A DNA stretch of 64,000 bases, from NCBI GenBank assembly GCA_964389675.1, contig CAYMEV010000012.1:1-64000 (forward strand), given 5' to 3'. Shown in pieces: positions 34,237 through 43,687 of the stretch (position 1 is its first letter; the number at the start of each line of letters is the position of its first letter). The stretch is from CAYMEV01 sp964389675 [NCBI: uncultured Candidatus Sumerlaeota bacterium] (GTDB taxonomy: Bacteria; CAYMEV01). Below the pieces are notes generated by a model. It had not been told where the DNA came from. It searched no databases and saw nothing but the letters and a program-made list of their open reading frames with translations. Both the position numbers and the translations under genes were made by a program.

Positions 34237-35559
34237 ATGGAAGATATTGTAGATGTAATTGTGGTTGGAGCTGGCCTTTCAGGTATCGCCTGTGCAATCG
34301 AGCTAAAAAAGGCCGGCCTTGAGGTTATCGTCCTTGAAAGGGGAGAGTTCCCCGGGGCAAAGAACAGCTTCGGAGGCATACTCTTTACAACCCTGCTTAA
34401 AGACCTTATACCTGATTTCAGGAAAGATGCACCGCTGGAGAGGGCCATTGCTTACAAGGACCTCAGCTTCATGAATGACAGTGATGCAGTAAGCCTCCAG
34501 CTTTATTCAAATAAGTGGGCATCCTGGGACTTATCCGACTCCTTTACTGTTTGCAGGGCAAAATTTGACAGGTGGTTTGCAGAAAAGGCATCGGAAATGG
34601 GGGTTGATATCTACGAAGGCATTGTTGTTCAGGACCTTATCAGGGAAAACGGGTCAGTAAAGGGTGTTAAGGTGAGAGGCGAAAAAAGCGGTGAATATGA
34701 TGAATTCAGGGCAAATGCCGTTGTCATTGCAGAAGGCTCAAATTCCCTTCTTACTGAAAGAGCCGGCCTCAGGGCCGGAAAATCGATCATGGCCCCAAAG
34801 AACAGGGTATCTGCTGTAAAAGAGATCATAGAGATAGGCGAGGAAGAGGTCACAAAAAGATTTAACCTTGAAGAGAAGACAGGAAAGGCGGTAAGCTATT
34901 TCGGGTTCCCGAATGCATACATGGTAGGGGTCGGTTTTCTTTATACCAATAAAAGTACTGTCTCTGTCGGCCTGGGTGTGTTGATAGACGACCTTTCCTA
35001 CAGGAAGGAGCCTATATATGACCTTCTCGAGAGGTTTAAGGCCCACCCTGTTATAAGCCCTGCGATAAAGGGAGGCAAAGTCCTTGAATATTCAACCCAC
35101 ATGATTGCAGAGGATTCACAGAAGCATCCTGTCCGCATATTTGATGATGGAGTCCTTGTGGTTGGTGATGCAGCGGGGTTTGTAAACATGTCATTTCATA
35201 TGGAGGCAACGAACCTTGCAATGCTTTCAGGGATTAATGCCGCAAAAGCAATAAAGGCGGCAAAGGATAAAAATGATTATACAAAGAACACTCTTTTTAT
35301 ATATAAAGAACTGCTTGAAAAATCTTTCATGAAGAGTGATCTTGCTGAATCCGACCATTATATGGAGCTTTTCATGTCGGAAAGGAACTTTCTGAAGAAG
35401 TATCCGGAATTTGGATTAAGGTCCATGATAGATTTCTTTACTCCCCAGAATGTATCCAAGAAGGAAATAAAGAAGAGGATATTCAAAAACCTCAGGAAGG
35501 AAATAGGCCTGTTCAATCTGTTAAAGGCTCTATTTAAAGCAAGGAGGATCGTTCTATGA
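34237..35559 (+). CDS. fixC: FixC-like electron-transfer flavoprotein-quinone oxidoreductase
   Basis: 440 residues. The FAD-binding Rossmann motif is VIVVGAGLSGIACAIELKKAG, followed by LERGEFPGAKNSFGGIL, typical of FixC/ETF-QO and geranylgeranyl-reductase-like proteins. A second FAD stretch VLVVGDAAGFVN is near residue 310. The family takes electrons from ETF to quinone or to an electron-bifurcating partner. FixX is encoded next with a 4-bp overlap. FixA and FixB (ETF subunits) are not beside it, so the electron donor must be encoded elsewhere. The acyl-CoA dehydrogenase at 13.1 kb is a possible ultimate source. Confidence 0.87.
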   Translation: MEDIVDVIVVGAGLSGIACAIELKKAGLEVIVLERGEFPGAKNSFGGILFTTLLKDLIPDFRKDAPLERAIAYKDLSFMNDSDAVSLQLYSNKWASWDLSDSFTVCRAKFDRWFAEKASEMGVDIYEGIVVQDLIRENGSVKGVKVRGEKSGEYDEFRANAVVIAEGSNSLLTERAGLRAGKSIMAPKNRVSAVKEIIEIGEEEVTKRFNLEEKTGKAVSYFGFPNAYMVGVGFLYTNKSTVSVGLGVLIDDLSYRKEPIYDLLERFKAHPVISPAIKGGKVLEYSTHMIAEDSQKHPVRIFDDGVLVVGDAAGFVNMSFHMEATNLAMLSGINAAKAIKAAKDKNDYTKNTLFIYKELLEKSFMKSDLAESDHYMELFMSERNFLKKYPEFGLRSMIDFFTPQNVSKKEIKKRIFKNLRKEIGLFNLLKALFKARRIVL

Positions 35560-35828
35560 AACTTGAAGACAAGTTATCCCTCGTAAAAAGAAAGATTGAC
35601 AGAGACAGCCATATAAAGGTCGATCAGGAAAAGTTCAAATCCGATAAAAGTAAGGTTGTGCTTTATATATGCCCTGCAAAGGTATATGAACTCAATGAGG
35701 AAACAGGGGAGTGCATAGTAAACTTTGATAATTGCCTGGAGTGCGGATGCTGTATGGTTTCTGCACGGGATTATGTGGACTGGGACAATCCTAATGGAGG
35801 ATTCGGCATAAGCAACAGTTATGGTTAG
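35556..35828 (+). CDS. fixX: FixX-like ferredoxin
   Basis: 90 residues. Four cysteines fit a single 4Fe-4S cluster in the FixX arrangement: one in YICPAKVYEL and three in NCLECGCCMV, followed by DYVDWDNPNGGFGISN, which matches the W-x-x-P-x-G-G-F-G-h end of FixX. An extra Cys makes CGCC where CGTC is usual. It pairs with FixC to form an ETF-QO-like complex split over two polypeptides. Translation is coupled to fixC. Confidence 0.9.
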   Translation: MKLEDKLSLVKRKIDRDSHIKVDQEKFKSDKSKVVLYICPAKVYELNEETGECIVNFDNCLECGCCMVSARDYVDWDNPNGGFGISNSYG

Positions 35829-35830
35829 GG

Positions 35831-36298
35831 TCAGGATTGCCTTCGGGGTTTATGCCTGTCTGAGCTGTCCAGTATTATAGTAAAGGGGCCGTCATTGATC
35901 AGGCTGACCTGCATGCTGGCCCGGAAAATTCCGTATTTTGCTGAAGGAAAGGCCTTTTTCATCTCGCTGTAGAACAGCTCAGAGAATTCCCTGCCTTTTT
36001 CAATATCCGCAGCATGGCTGAAAGAGGGCCTGTTCCCTTTCCTTGTTGAGGAGATGAGTGTAAACTGAGGGACAAGCAGTATCTCCCCTTCTGCTTCCAC
36101 TATTGCCAGGTTTGCTTTCTGAGCGCTGTCTTCAAATATTCTAAGGTTTAGTATTTTGTGCACCATATACCTTATGTCCTCATACTCATCATCTTCATGT
36201 ATCCCGAAAAGTACCAGCAAGCCCCTTTTAATTTCAGCAACTGCCCTGCCTTCGACGCAGACATCTGCTTTTATTACTCTTTGGACTACTGCCTTCAC
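35831..36298 (-). CDS. dtd: D-aminoacyl-tRNA deacylase
   Basis: 155 residues. MKAVVQRVIKADVCVEG at the start, VPQFTLISSTRKGNRPSF (the SQxT-like active loop, here PQFTL) and SLINDGPFTIIL (the Gly-cisPro motif, here with GPF instead of GPV) identify DTD. It removes D-amino acids and glycine from mischarged tRNA. It is convergent with fixX, 2 bp apart, and lies 9 bp downstream of the histidine kinase gene. Slight extension at the C terminus after DSSDRHK is normal. Confidence 0.9.
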   Translation of the reverse strand: MKAVVQRVIKADVCVEGRAVAEIKRGLLVLFGIHEDDEYEDIRYMVHKILNLRIFEDSAQKANLAIVEAEGEILLVPQFTLISSTRKGNRPSFSHAADIEKGREFSELFYSEMKKAFPSAKYGIFRASMQVSLINDGPFTIILDSSDRHKPRRQS

Positions 36299-36307
36299 TT
36301 CCTTCTG

Positions 36308-37585
36308 CTATTCCTTGGGGAGTGTAAATACAAAGTTTGATCCGTTATGCAGAGGCTCATACCATATCTGCCCGCCATGTTTGTTTATGATCTCTTTTAT
36401 AAAATAAAGGCCTATTCCGGTACCGCTTACATTTTTTGAAGAATCTGTATTTACCCTTGAAAAACGGTGAAAAAGCTTATCTCTGCTTTCTTCCGGGATC
36501 GGTTGCCCGCTGTTGAAAACATTCAGCTGGTAATATTCTCCCTTGTCTTCAAAGCCGTATGCCATTAAGCATCCTTTGTCCCCGTATTTCAGTAGATTAT
36601 GAAACAGGTTCCTGTAAACATTCTGAAGCCAGAGCTTATCAGCGGAGATGACTATTGTCCTGTCCGGTATGCCCCCCATTGATTCATCAATTGTAATATT
36701 ATGGTCTCTGAAGCTTTCTGCAAACTCTTCCAGAACAGGGTCTATTATATCAAGCCTTAAATCCAGGTTCTGTTTGTGTATCTTCAAATTGCCCTGGAAA
36801 ATATTGGTCTTGCACAGATAGTTCTCCATTATGCCCAGAAGCCTCTGGGTCCTCTGGTACAGCTTGTCAACCTCTTTCTGTATAACATGGTCAAGCTGGC
36901 CGTAAATGCCTTTGGAAATTATTTTTATTCCTATGGCTATGCTGTTCAGGGGGCTTCTCAGGTCATGGCTTGCAATTGTGAGCATCTCAAGTATATGCTT
37001 GAGCAGCTGCTGATTGTACTGAATAAGAAGGCCGTGGTGGATCCCTGTCCCGACTCGCCTTGCATATCTCTCAAGGAAGAATACCATGTCAAAGCTTAAC
37101 TGATTATCCTTATCCCTTATAAGCATGGCTGCAATTATATCATTTATGTTCTTGGGAAAATCAAGCTCGCTTTTTATTGATATCTTTCCTTTGCAGGGGA
37201 GGAAAAGGCAGTCTTTTTTCCTTACTATCTCATCCTGGATTATCCGTATTGTTATATCATCATCAAGGATTTTCTCATTCTTCATGGATTCCATATAATA
37301 GCGGTATGTTCCGTTATCTTCGGAATATTCGCTCAGGATATAGATATCGCTGTCCAGGTTAAGGGACTTTTTCAGTATATGGGTAGCTATATAGTGGATT
37401 TCCCAGATTGTATCAGCTTCTCTCATGAGGTCCTGGAGAATATTTAATATATCGCTTTTGGTCAATCCCTCAGTGATCTTGTCCTCGCAGAACTTATAAT
37501 TATTGTAATCGATCCATTTTTTGCCTATCCTGTCATGGATATGTGTCTTTTTTTCTTTATCAAGGGGTGTTTTAAGGATTTTCAT
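36308..37585 (-). CDS. Soluble sensor histidine kinase
   Basis: 425 residues, no membrane segment. Residues 60-195 resemble a GAF-type sensor region. The HisKA domain has the phosphorylated His in TIASHDLRSPLNSIAIG, and the HATPase domain has an N region around WLQNVYRNLFHNLLKYG, then NVFNSGQPIPEE and SGTGIGLYFIKEI. The D box of the ATP site is replaced by N-S-G-Q-P, a known variant. No cognate regulator is adjacent; the next gene downstream is dtd. It is an orphan kinase and its input is unknown. Confidence 0.85.
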   Translation of the reverse strand: MKILKTPLDKEKKTHIHDRIGKKWIDYNNYKFCEDKITEGLTKSDILNILQDLMREADTIWEIHYIATHILKKSLNLDSDIYILSEYSEDNGTYRYYMESMKNEKILDDDITIRIIQDEIVRKKDCLFLPCKGKISIKSELDFPKNINDIIAAMLIRDKDNQLSFDMVFFLERYARRVGTGIHHGLLIQYNQQLLKHILEMLTIASHDLRSPLNSIAIGIKIISKGIYGQLDHVIQKEVDKLYQRTQRLLGIMENYLCKTNIFQGNLKIHKQNLDLRLDIIDPVLEEFAESFRDHNITIDESMGGIPDRTIVISADKLWLQNVYRNLFHNLLKYGDKGCLMAYGFEDKGEYYQLNVFNSGQPIPEESRDKLFHRFSRVNTDSSKNVSGTGIGLYFIKEIINKHGGQIWYEPLHNGSNFVFTLPKE

Positions 37586-37659
37586 ACATCATAACACTAC
37601 CACATATCCCCATTGAAATCAAGATAATAAAACCGGATGTCAAAATGAATTAAATATTC

Positions 37660-37687
37660 TTGACAATGCGAATAAATAAATTATTTT
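37660..37687 (+). promoter_or_regulatory. Sigma-70-like promoter upstream of the 37.8-kb lipoprotein gene
   Basis: TTGACA and TATTTT with a 16-nt spacer. It would give a 5' leader of about 95 nt, longer than for other genes here. Confidence 0.45.
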
Positions 37688-37786
37688 TACTAAAACAAAA
37701 TTTAATATTGAAAATTCAGCTGATCTGGATTAAACTTAGGAAAAAATAGTATCTTTAAGAAAAAAAATAAAAGAAGGAGTTGCCAA

Positions 37787-38833
37787 ATGAAATCAAAATT
37801 GCTATTATCGCTGGCATTACTGCTGGTTATCACAAGCGCAGTCTTTATGTCATGCAAAAAGGGTGAAGGTGAAAAGGCTATCTTTGCAGGCGCAGAGTTC
37901 CTGCCCCAGGATTCAGCCTTCTTTCTGACAGCTGACTGGGAAAGCCTCTCAAAGATCGATGCTTTTAAGAAAGAGATCGATGAGATGAAACAGGAAGTTA
38001 CACAGGAAGTCGGCCTGGATGTCTTTGCCGGGCTTAAATCAATCTCACTTTCCGTCATGGATTTTAATACCAAGGATTTTGAGGAATCTGGGATCGTTGT
38101 ATTGAAAGGAAAATTTGAGAAGGACAAGATACTTGATGCTATTAGGTCTCAGGAGGAGATAAAGGGTATCAACGAGACAGAATACAGCAAAATAATGATC
38201 TATACTCCCCAGGATGAGGAGGAGTCAGATCTTTCCATGGCTTTCGCAGATGAGGACACAGTCATCCTTTCCGGCCTGGAGCTTGTAAAGAAGGCTATTG
38301 ATGTCAAAAACAAGAAAGTTCCTTCTATCAATGACAACCAGAAGCTTGCCGATGCTTTGAAAGGAATAAAGAAAGGCTCCCAGATCTACGGCGCAGGTAT
38401 TATCGATCAGCAGATGAAGGATTCCATTGCAAATGACCCGATGTCTGCATCCTTTGCTACGATTGATGTGTTCACTCTTTCTCTTCTGTTCAATGCAGGC
38501 AGATATGAGATGGATATTGTTGCAAAAACAGCAACAGAAGAAGACGCAAAGCAGATAGTTACAAGCCTGAACGGCTTCTGGGAAGGCATGGCCAAGCCCA
38601 TGCTCATGGGAGAACCGCAGTATCAGGATCTTGCAGATGTCCTTAAAATAGACATGAAAGGGACAGATGCAATACTGAATATATCTATTACCGATGAGCA
38701 GATCGAAAAGATCAAGAATTTTTCACCAGGTTTCGAAGAGACAGAAGAAATCGAGATAGAAGAAGAATTTGAGGAAGAACCTGTTGAAGAGAACACTGAG
38801 GAAATTCCTGAAGAGGGAACACACCTTCAGTAA
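37787..38833 (+). CDS. Lipoprotein of unknown function with acidic C terminus
   Basis: 348 residues. The signal MKSKLLLSLALLLVITSAVF ends in a lipobox at Cys (FMSCKKGEGE). The mature part is alternating strands and helices, with AEFLPQDSAFFLTADWESL at its start, a layout resembling the DUF3352-type surface proteins, though I cannot confirm this. The last 40 residues are dominated by Glu (EIEIEEEFEEEPVEEN). AAGGAG precedes the ATG. A perfect 15-bp hairpin follows the stop, so it is monocistronic or shared only with the small downstream gene. Confidence 0.75.
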   Translation: MKSKLLLSLALLLVITSAVFMSCKKGEGEKAIFAGAEFLPQDSAFFLTADWESLSKIDAFKKEIDEMKQEVTQEVGLDVFAGLKSISLSVMDFNTKDFEESGIVVLKGKFEKDKILDAIRSQEEIKGINETEYSKIMIYTPQDEEESDLSMAFADEDTVILSGLELVKKAIDVKNKKVPSINDNQKLADALKGIKKGSQIYGAGIIDQQMKDSIANDPMSASFATIDVFTLSLLFNAGRYEMDIVAKTATEEDAKQIVTSLNGFWEGMAKPMLMGEPQYQDLADVLKIDMKGTDAILNISITDEQIEKIKNFSPGFEETEEIEIEEEFEEEPVEENTEEIPEEGTHLQ

Positions 38834-38866
38834 GAAATACTGAACAGAAGGCAGAAGGCAAAAATA

Positions 38867-38900
38867 AATTATGCAGAGGGCTTCCGCCCTCTGCATAATT
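38867..38900 (+). terminator. Perfect 15-bp hairpin after the lipoprotein gene
   Basis: The stem AATTATGCAGAGGGC pairs with GCCCTCTGCATAATT around TTCC. A short T-rich stretch (CTTTATC) follows and the next gene starts 8 bp later. Confidence 0.8.
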
Positions 38901-38907
38901 CTTTATC

Positions 38908-39234
38908 ATGGATATTTTAGAGGATTTTGACAAAGACTGGAACGACAGCCCAAACATATTTTCGGAAAGGCTGTTTAAGTATCTATTTTTCCTGCTGATA
39001 ATTATGCTTCTTTTCTTTGTTTTTCATAACCTGTTCTTTATAATACCAGAAAGAATGACCATGTTTTCAATAGATATGGAAATACCTGTTATACCTGCTG
39101 ACCCTGGGGAACTGAAGACCTATGACAGCAGGATAAAGGCCTTTGAGAATGAACAGCTCCTGAAATCATTTAATAAGGAAGGGATCTTTACCAGAGAGCA
39201 GCGCCGGAAGGGAATGGTAACACCTGCCGAATAA
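38908..39234 (+). CDS. Small single-pass membrane protein
   Basis: 108 residues. An acidic cytosolic N terminus (MDILEDFDKDWND) is followed by one transmembrane helix at about 24-46 (YLFFLLIIMLLFFVFH) and an extracytoplasmic tail with VIPADPGELKTYDSR. I recognise no family. Another gene at 41886 has the same size and layout, and the two flank the large pilin-like gene. The start follows the upstream hairpin by 8 bp and no strong ribosome site is visible. Downstream is a convergent gene, separated by a GC-rich hairpin. Confidence 0.6.
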   Translation: MDILEDFDKDWNDSPNIFSERLFKYLFFLLIIMLLFFVFHNLFFIIPERMTMFSIDMEIPVIPADPGELKTYDSRIKAFENEQLLKSFNKEGIFTREQRRKGMVTPAE

Positions 39235-39239
39235 AAAAA

Positions 39240-39265
39240 GCAGGAGACGGTTTCCCGCCCCCTGC
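39240..39265. terminator. GC-rich hairpin between convergent genes
   Basis: GCAGGAGACGG and CCGCCCCCTGC pair at 9 of 11 positions around TTTC, right after the upstream stop and a run of A. It could serve both strands. Confidence 0.5.
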
Positions 39266-39284
39266 ATGTCAGAATGCTTTTCTT

Positions 39285-41633
39285 TTAGTATAATTCGTTT
39301 ATGCCGGTGTTCATCAGTGTTGTTAATTCATCATCGCTTGGAGGCCAGTTTATTACATTCATCCTTATGGCCTTTCTCTGAGATTCATCTATATAGGGCG
39401 GGTTTGATGGCTCTGCATATCTTTCTTCCTTGGGCCAGAACGGAGGAGCAATAAGCGTTCCTCTCATGTCCCAGGTGAAATTCCTGTTGAAGCCGGAGTT
39501 ATTTGAGCCGAAAGTTCCATGCGCTCCATAGAGCTTCTCAATGTAGCCTCCCCTGAGCCTGACAGGGCCGTTGCCTGTTGCAGAGCCTCCCCAGTGGCTG
39601 TTTGAATACTCATAGACCTCTATCATGCCCTGAGATGACATTACAAAGGCATCGACATAAAACTCCCTCAGGCTTCCGGTCATATTGTTGGGATTATATA
39701 GTATATCGCCTGTTGCGGTGTATATGCCCAGCATATTCTGATGGAGGAATGTCCCGTCGCCTGCATCCATAAAAAGGCTGTCGCGGAAATTATAAAATCC
39801 GTCCTCATCAGGAGTATAGCCGTACCTGTAGATGCCGGCAGCGGAATTCAATCCCTCATGCGGGCTGTCGTAAAACTCAGGAGCGCTGGTCTGCCCGTAA
39901 TTTGAATATAATACATTGCCATCAAGGTAGATATCCCCTTCAGAAGTGACATTCCACTGGGAATCGGATGTATAGTATATATCACCCATCGTATCTTCCC
40001 TTGGCTTCAGATTGCCTGATACAATTCCGCTGAGGCCCGGGCCAGTTCCGACTGCTGTAGCGTAGCCCAAATTTCCGTTTACAAAGAGCATCCCATTCGG
40101 GGTGCCATTATAGACATTCCATCTTACAGACCCCCAGCCGCTGGAGCTTGTGGGCCTGCTCCTTACATAGGTCTTCTGCTCCTTGTAGGAAATTCCGCCT
40201 AAACTGTAGTCGTCATCCTGGATCAGGACTTGAGTGATCGTATTATTGGCCTTTATCTCAACCATCTGGAAACCATTATCAAGCTTGACTGTATCGTTGG
40301 TATTAACAGAACCAGCGCTGTGTATGGGGCTTGAGGGCAGATTATTATGATCATTATCCTGCCATGGTGCAAGGAGTGATGAGTGATCCGGCCTTGTGCT
40401 TACAATGCTGAAGTGGACATAATCTGCAGCTGTGGGTACATAAATGCCCCCGACAACCTTGCCTGCGCTGGTATTAACCGTTGTCTGCGTGAGCGAATCC
40501 CATGCTGAGTTCCATGTCGTGGCCTTTGTATGCATGGATTTAAGCTTCTGGTCTATGGTATCTTCAGGGAAGTCAACAGAATCACTATATGCAACTGGCA
40601 TGTAATGATAATCTTCAGGATTTCCCTTTACTTTCGGGTAATCATCATCAAAATAGCCTGATGTGAGACCACCTAGAAAGCTGGAGTATAGCTGGCCATA
40701 ATGACCGGAAGAATAAGCATAGGGCAGATAACCCTGAGGAATGCTATCCTGGTAGTCTGAATTAAAATAGTATATATTTGCGCATTTAAGAGTATTGTTG
40801 AAAACAGGATTGCCGTAAATATTAAAATGGTCATTCGTATGGACAGGCCCCTTGAACTTGGTATTGTCAGTAAACCAGATTGCACTCACCCATTTGGGGT
40901 TGTCAAAATCCCTGTTCCTCTGCTTTTCCGTGCAGAGTACCCATAGGTTGAGAATCCTGTTGTTTAAGGGCTGTCTGAGATATCCCTCCTCAATTATATT
41001 GTACTGGCTTGCATATCTTCCATCTGACTCTTCAGTGCCCGCCATGGTTATTATCCTGTAGGGTATATAGGCTGTGAATGTAAAGCCCTCCCCATCCTGG
41101 AACTTGATCCTCCCGGGCAGGCCGAAATCAAAATCATTGGCAAAATGCGGCCATTCATCAGCTATCTCAGTCATTACGGTATCATCGTCATTAATAAGGA
41201 CAGGCCTGTTTCCCACTACAAAATATGTATCAAGGTCAGTAACCGCCTTTTCATCAAATCCTTCGACAGATATCTGTACCGGGTTGTTCATGGGATCACC
41301 TATGCCGTTAAAGCATGTATCTACAAATTCAATATACCTTGTTACAAATAATTCAGGGTTTTTAGCAGGATCGGGGAAAATGCCTGTTCCTGGATTATCT
41401 GAGTTCCATTCTGAAATATACAGTACAAGATTATCCTTTATGGCCTGCCTGTATTGCCACAATGCTGAAGATACTGCGCTCTCAGCCCCTATTTTAACCC
41501 TGTTCAGCTCCTCCTGGTGGGATGTCTGTATTATCTGGCTTGTTGTCAGGTAATAGAAGGTCATTGAGAATAACAGCAGAACAAAAAGCACCATGAGGAC
41601 AAGTATCAGGATTCCTCCTCTTTCTCTATCCAT
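39285..41633 (-). CDS. Large PilX-like pilus-associated protein
   Basis: 782 residues. The N terminus DRERGGILILVLMVLFVLLL is a short charged leader followed by a hydrophobic helix, as in PilX-type minor pilin-like proteins. Next is a helical stretch with QIIQTSHQEELNRVKIGAESA. The rest is a long beta-rich exterior domain, with repeated Gly/Asn/Tyr-rich strands and the feature GPVRLRGGYIEKLYGAHGTF, as in DUF4900-type proteins of bacterial pilus systems. A sigma-54 promoter lies 35-50 bp upstream, consistent with control by PilS/PilR. A good ribosome site, AAAGGAGG, precedes the ATG. Confidence 0.72.
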   Translation of the reverse strand: MDRERGGILILVLMVLFVLLLFSMTFYYLTTSQIIQTSHQEELNRVKIGAESAVSSALWQYRQAIKDNLVLYISEWNSDNPGTGIFPDPAKNPELFVTRYIEFVDTCFNGIGDPMNNPVQISVEGFDEKAVTDLDTYFVVGNRPVLINDDDTVMTEIADEWPHFANDFDFGLPGRIKFQDGEGFTFTAYIPYRIITMAGTEESDGRYASQYNIIEEGYLRQPLNNRILNLWVLCTEKQRNRDFDNPKWVSAIWFTDNTKFKGPVHTNDHFNIYGNPVFNNTLKCANIYYFNSDYQDSIPQGYLPYAYSSGHYGQLYSSFLGGLTSGYFDDDYPKVKGNPEDYHYMPVAYSDSVDFPEDTIDQKLKSMHTKATTWNSAWDSLTQTTVNTSAGKVVGGIYVPTAADYVHFSIVSTRPDHSSLLAPWQDNDHNNLPSSPIHSAGSVNTNDTVKLDNGFQMVEIKANNTITQVLIQDDDYSLGGISYKEQKTYVRSRPTSSSGWGSVRWNVYNGTPNGMLFVNGNLGYATAVGTGPGLSGIVSGNLKPREDTMGDIYYTSDSQWNVTSEGDIYLDGNVLYSNYGQTSAPEFYDSPHEGLNSAAGIYRYGYTPDEDGFYNFRDSLFMDAGDGTFLHQNMLGIYTATGDILYNPNNMTGSLREFYVDAFVMSSQGMIEVYEYSNSHWGGSATGNGPVRLRGGYIEKLYGAHGTFGSNNSGFNRNFTWDMRGTLIAPPFWPKEERYAEPSNPPYIDESQRKAIRMNVINWPPSDDELTTLMNTGINELY

Positions 41634-41667
41634 ATAATCCTCCTTTATTGTTTTATATTAATATAAC

Positions 41668-41683
41668 TGCAAAATATATGCCA
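41668..41683 (-). promoter_or_regulatory. Sigma-54 promoter upstream of the PilX-like gene
   Basis: TGGCATATATTTTGCA on the minus strand matches TGGCAC-N5-TTGCA with the GG and GC elements at correct spacing (one mismatch in the -24 element). A start site would be about 23 nt before the ATG. Confidence 0.75.
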
Positions 41684-41885
41684 TAATATCGAAAGTCCGG
41701 CAGGCAGATATCAAAAGCACTATAAAACAGGGTTCTTCATGTATTTTCATACTGCAGGTCATTGATAGAAAAGCCGGATATGATGCAGTTATCTTCACCA
41801 CAAGTGCAGAAATTTGCACATATAGAATGCTGTATCTTTATAAAAATTTCTTGTTTGTGCTGAACTGAAGTGGTATATAAAGCGT

Positions 41886-42227
41886 ATGGACATTTATGAT
41901 GACATATATGAACCGGAAGGCAAAGTACTTACAAAGCCCCTTAAGGCTGTATCATTAATTCTGCTTCTCAGCTTTCTGGCATTTGTCATAATAAATATGA
42001 CATTTAGTATCCCTTCAAGCGATGCTGTGAAGTATAATGATATCGACCTTATTCCGGCAATAAAGCTTTCAGAATCTGAGAAAAAGGAGCTTAAGGCAAA
42101 GAAGGCTGATTATCTGGAACACAGGGAATATTATGAACGCGAAAAAGAGAGAGAGGATTCAGCAGGTGATGATCATGAAAAAAGCGAAGAATCCCGGAAT
42201 ATGCCGGATGGTGTCTTCCTTAATTAA
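41886..42227 (+). CDS. Small single-pass membrane protein with charged tail
   Basis: 113 residues. An acidic N terminus ([13 protein letters not shown]) is followed by one transmembrane helix at about 22-42 ([19 protein letters not shown]) and a tail rich in Lys/Glu with a likely coiled coil ([25 protein letters not shown]). No family is recognised. It resembles the 38908 gene in size, acidic start and topology, although residues are not clearly conserved. proS follows 32 bp later and may be cotranscribed. Confidence 0.6.
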   Translation: MDIYDDIYEPEGKVLTKPLKAVSLILLLSFLAFVIINMTFSIPSSDAVKYNDIDLIPAIKLSESEKKELKAKKADYLEHREYYEREKEREDSAGDDHEKSEESRNMPDGVFLN

Positions 42228-42259
42228 TAATAATTTTAAACAAAGAAGGTGGATTTGAG

Positions 42260-43684
42260 ATGGCAAAGATGATAACGAGCATGAGTGAAGATTATTCAAG
42301 ATGGTATATAGACATTGTCACGAATGCGGAGCTTGCTGACTACAGCCCTGTGAAGGGATGCATGGTAATAAGGCCTAACGGATATGCACTCTGGGAGAAT
42401 ATACAAAAGACGCTTGACAGGATGTTTAAGGAAACAGGGCACGTGAATGCCTACTTTCCCCTTCTTATCCCTGAAAGTTTTATGAGAAAGGAAGCGGAGC
42501 ATGTTGAAGGCTTTGCACCTGAATGTGCTGTTGTGACGCACGGCGGAGGCAAAAAACTGGAGGAATCCCTGTATATAAGGCCGACATCAGAGACCATTAT
42601 ATGGTCAATGTATTCTAAGTGGATAAACTCCTACAGAGACCTGCCTTTACTCATAAACCAGTGGGCCAATGTCCTGAGATGGGAGATGAGGACGCGCCTT
42701 TTCCTAAGGACAACGGAATTCTTATGGCAGGAAGGCCACACTGCGCATGCAACAGCAGAAGAAGCCGAAGAAGAGACCGTCAGGATGATTGATATATACA
42801 GGGAATTTTGTGAGAAATGCCTTGCAATACCTGTATTAAAAGGGAAGAAAACCAATAAGGAGAAATTTGCAGGGGCTGTCCATACTTACAGCATTGAGGC
42901 CATGATGCAGGACAAGAAAGCCCTGCAGGCAGGGACATCCCATAATCTCGGGCAGAATTTTGCAAAGGCTTTCAATGTTACATACCTTGACAGCTCCGGG
43001 GAGAGGAAGCTTGTGTGGGCAACCAGCTGGGGAGTTTCAACAAGGCTTATAGGTGCCCTTATCATGGCGCATTCTGATGATAATGGCCTTGTTGTACCGC
43101 CGAAGATTGCGCACAGGGACTGCGTGATCATACCTATATGGAAAAGGGAAGAGGACAGGGGCCGAGTCCTTGATTACTCCTCAAAGATATATTCAGCCCT
43201 GAAAAAGAATGGCATAAATGCAATCTATGATGACTCAGACCAGTATAAGCCGGGATGGAAGTATGCACAGTATGAGATGCTTGGTATCCCTTTGAGAATC
43301 GAGGTTGGCCCCAGGGAGGTGGACCAGGCAAAAGCTGTGATAGTAAGAAGGGATAACAGGGCAAAAGCACTGTGCGATGTAGAGAATATTATTCAGTCAG
43401 TCGCTGAAGCAGGGACTGCCATGCAGGAAGCGATGTATCTCAAGGCAAAGAATATGCTTGAATCAAATACGCGAGAGGTGGAGACACTGAAGGAACTTGA
43501 AAAGCAGATCGAGGACGGGGGGTTCTTCAGGGTAAGCTGGTGCGGTGAAAGAGAATGCGAGGACGTATTCCAGGACAGGATGAAGGCCACGATCAGGCTG
43601 ATAGATTCGGACTATGATGCAGGAAGGTGCATAATCTGCGGGAAAAAATCCCGTAACACCGTTATTGTTGCACGGTCTTATTAA
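42260..43684 (+). CDS. proS: Prolyl-tRNA synthetase, archaeal/eukaryotic type
   Basis: 474 residues, the length of the archaeal/eukaryotic-type ProS that lacks the bacterial INS editing domain. Class II motifs: motif 1 around [16 protein letters not shown], motif 2 [28 protein letters not shown], motif 3 [20 protein letters not shown]. The C-terminal zinc domain has Cys pairs (CGERECE and CIICGKK). It attaches proline to tRNA. AAGAAGG precedes the ATG. This type is common in some anaerobes and spirochaetes, so it does not by itself show recent transfer. Confidence 0.93.
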   Translation: MAKMITSMSEDYSRWYIDIVTNAELADYSPVKGCMVIRPNGYALWENIQKTLDRMFKETGHVNAYFPLLIPESFMRKEAEHVEGFAPECAVVTHGGGKKLEESLYIRPTSETIIWSMYSKWINSYRDLPLLINQWANVLRWEMRTRLFLRTTEFLWQEGHTAHATAEEAEEETVRMIDIYREFCEKCLAIPVLKGKKTNKEKFAGAVHTYSIEAMMQDKKALQAGTSHNLGQNFAKAFNVTYLDSSGERKLVWATSWGVSTRLIGALIMAHSDDNGLVVPPKIAHRDCVIIPIWKREEDRGRVLDYSSKIYSALKKNGINAIYDDSDQYKPGWKYAQYEMLGIPLRIEVGPREVDQAKAVIVRRDNRAKALCDVENIIQSVAEAGTAMQEAMYLKAKNMLESNTREVETLKELEKQIEDGGFFRVSWCGERECEDVFQDRMKATIRLIDSDYDAGRCIICGKKSRNTVIVARSY

Positions 43685-43687
43685 GGC

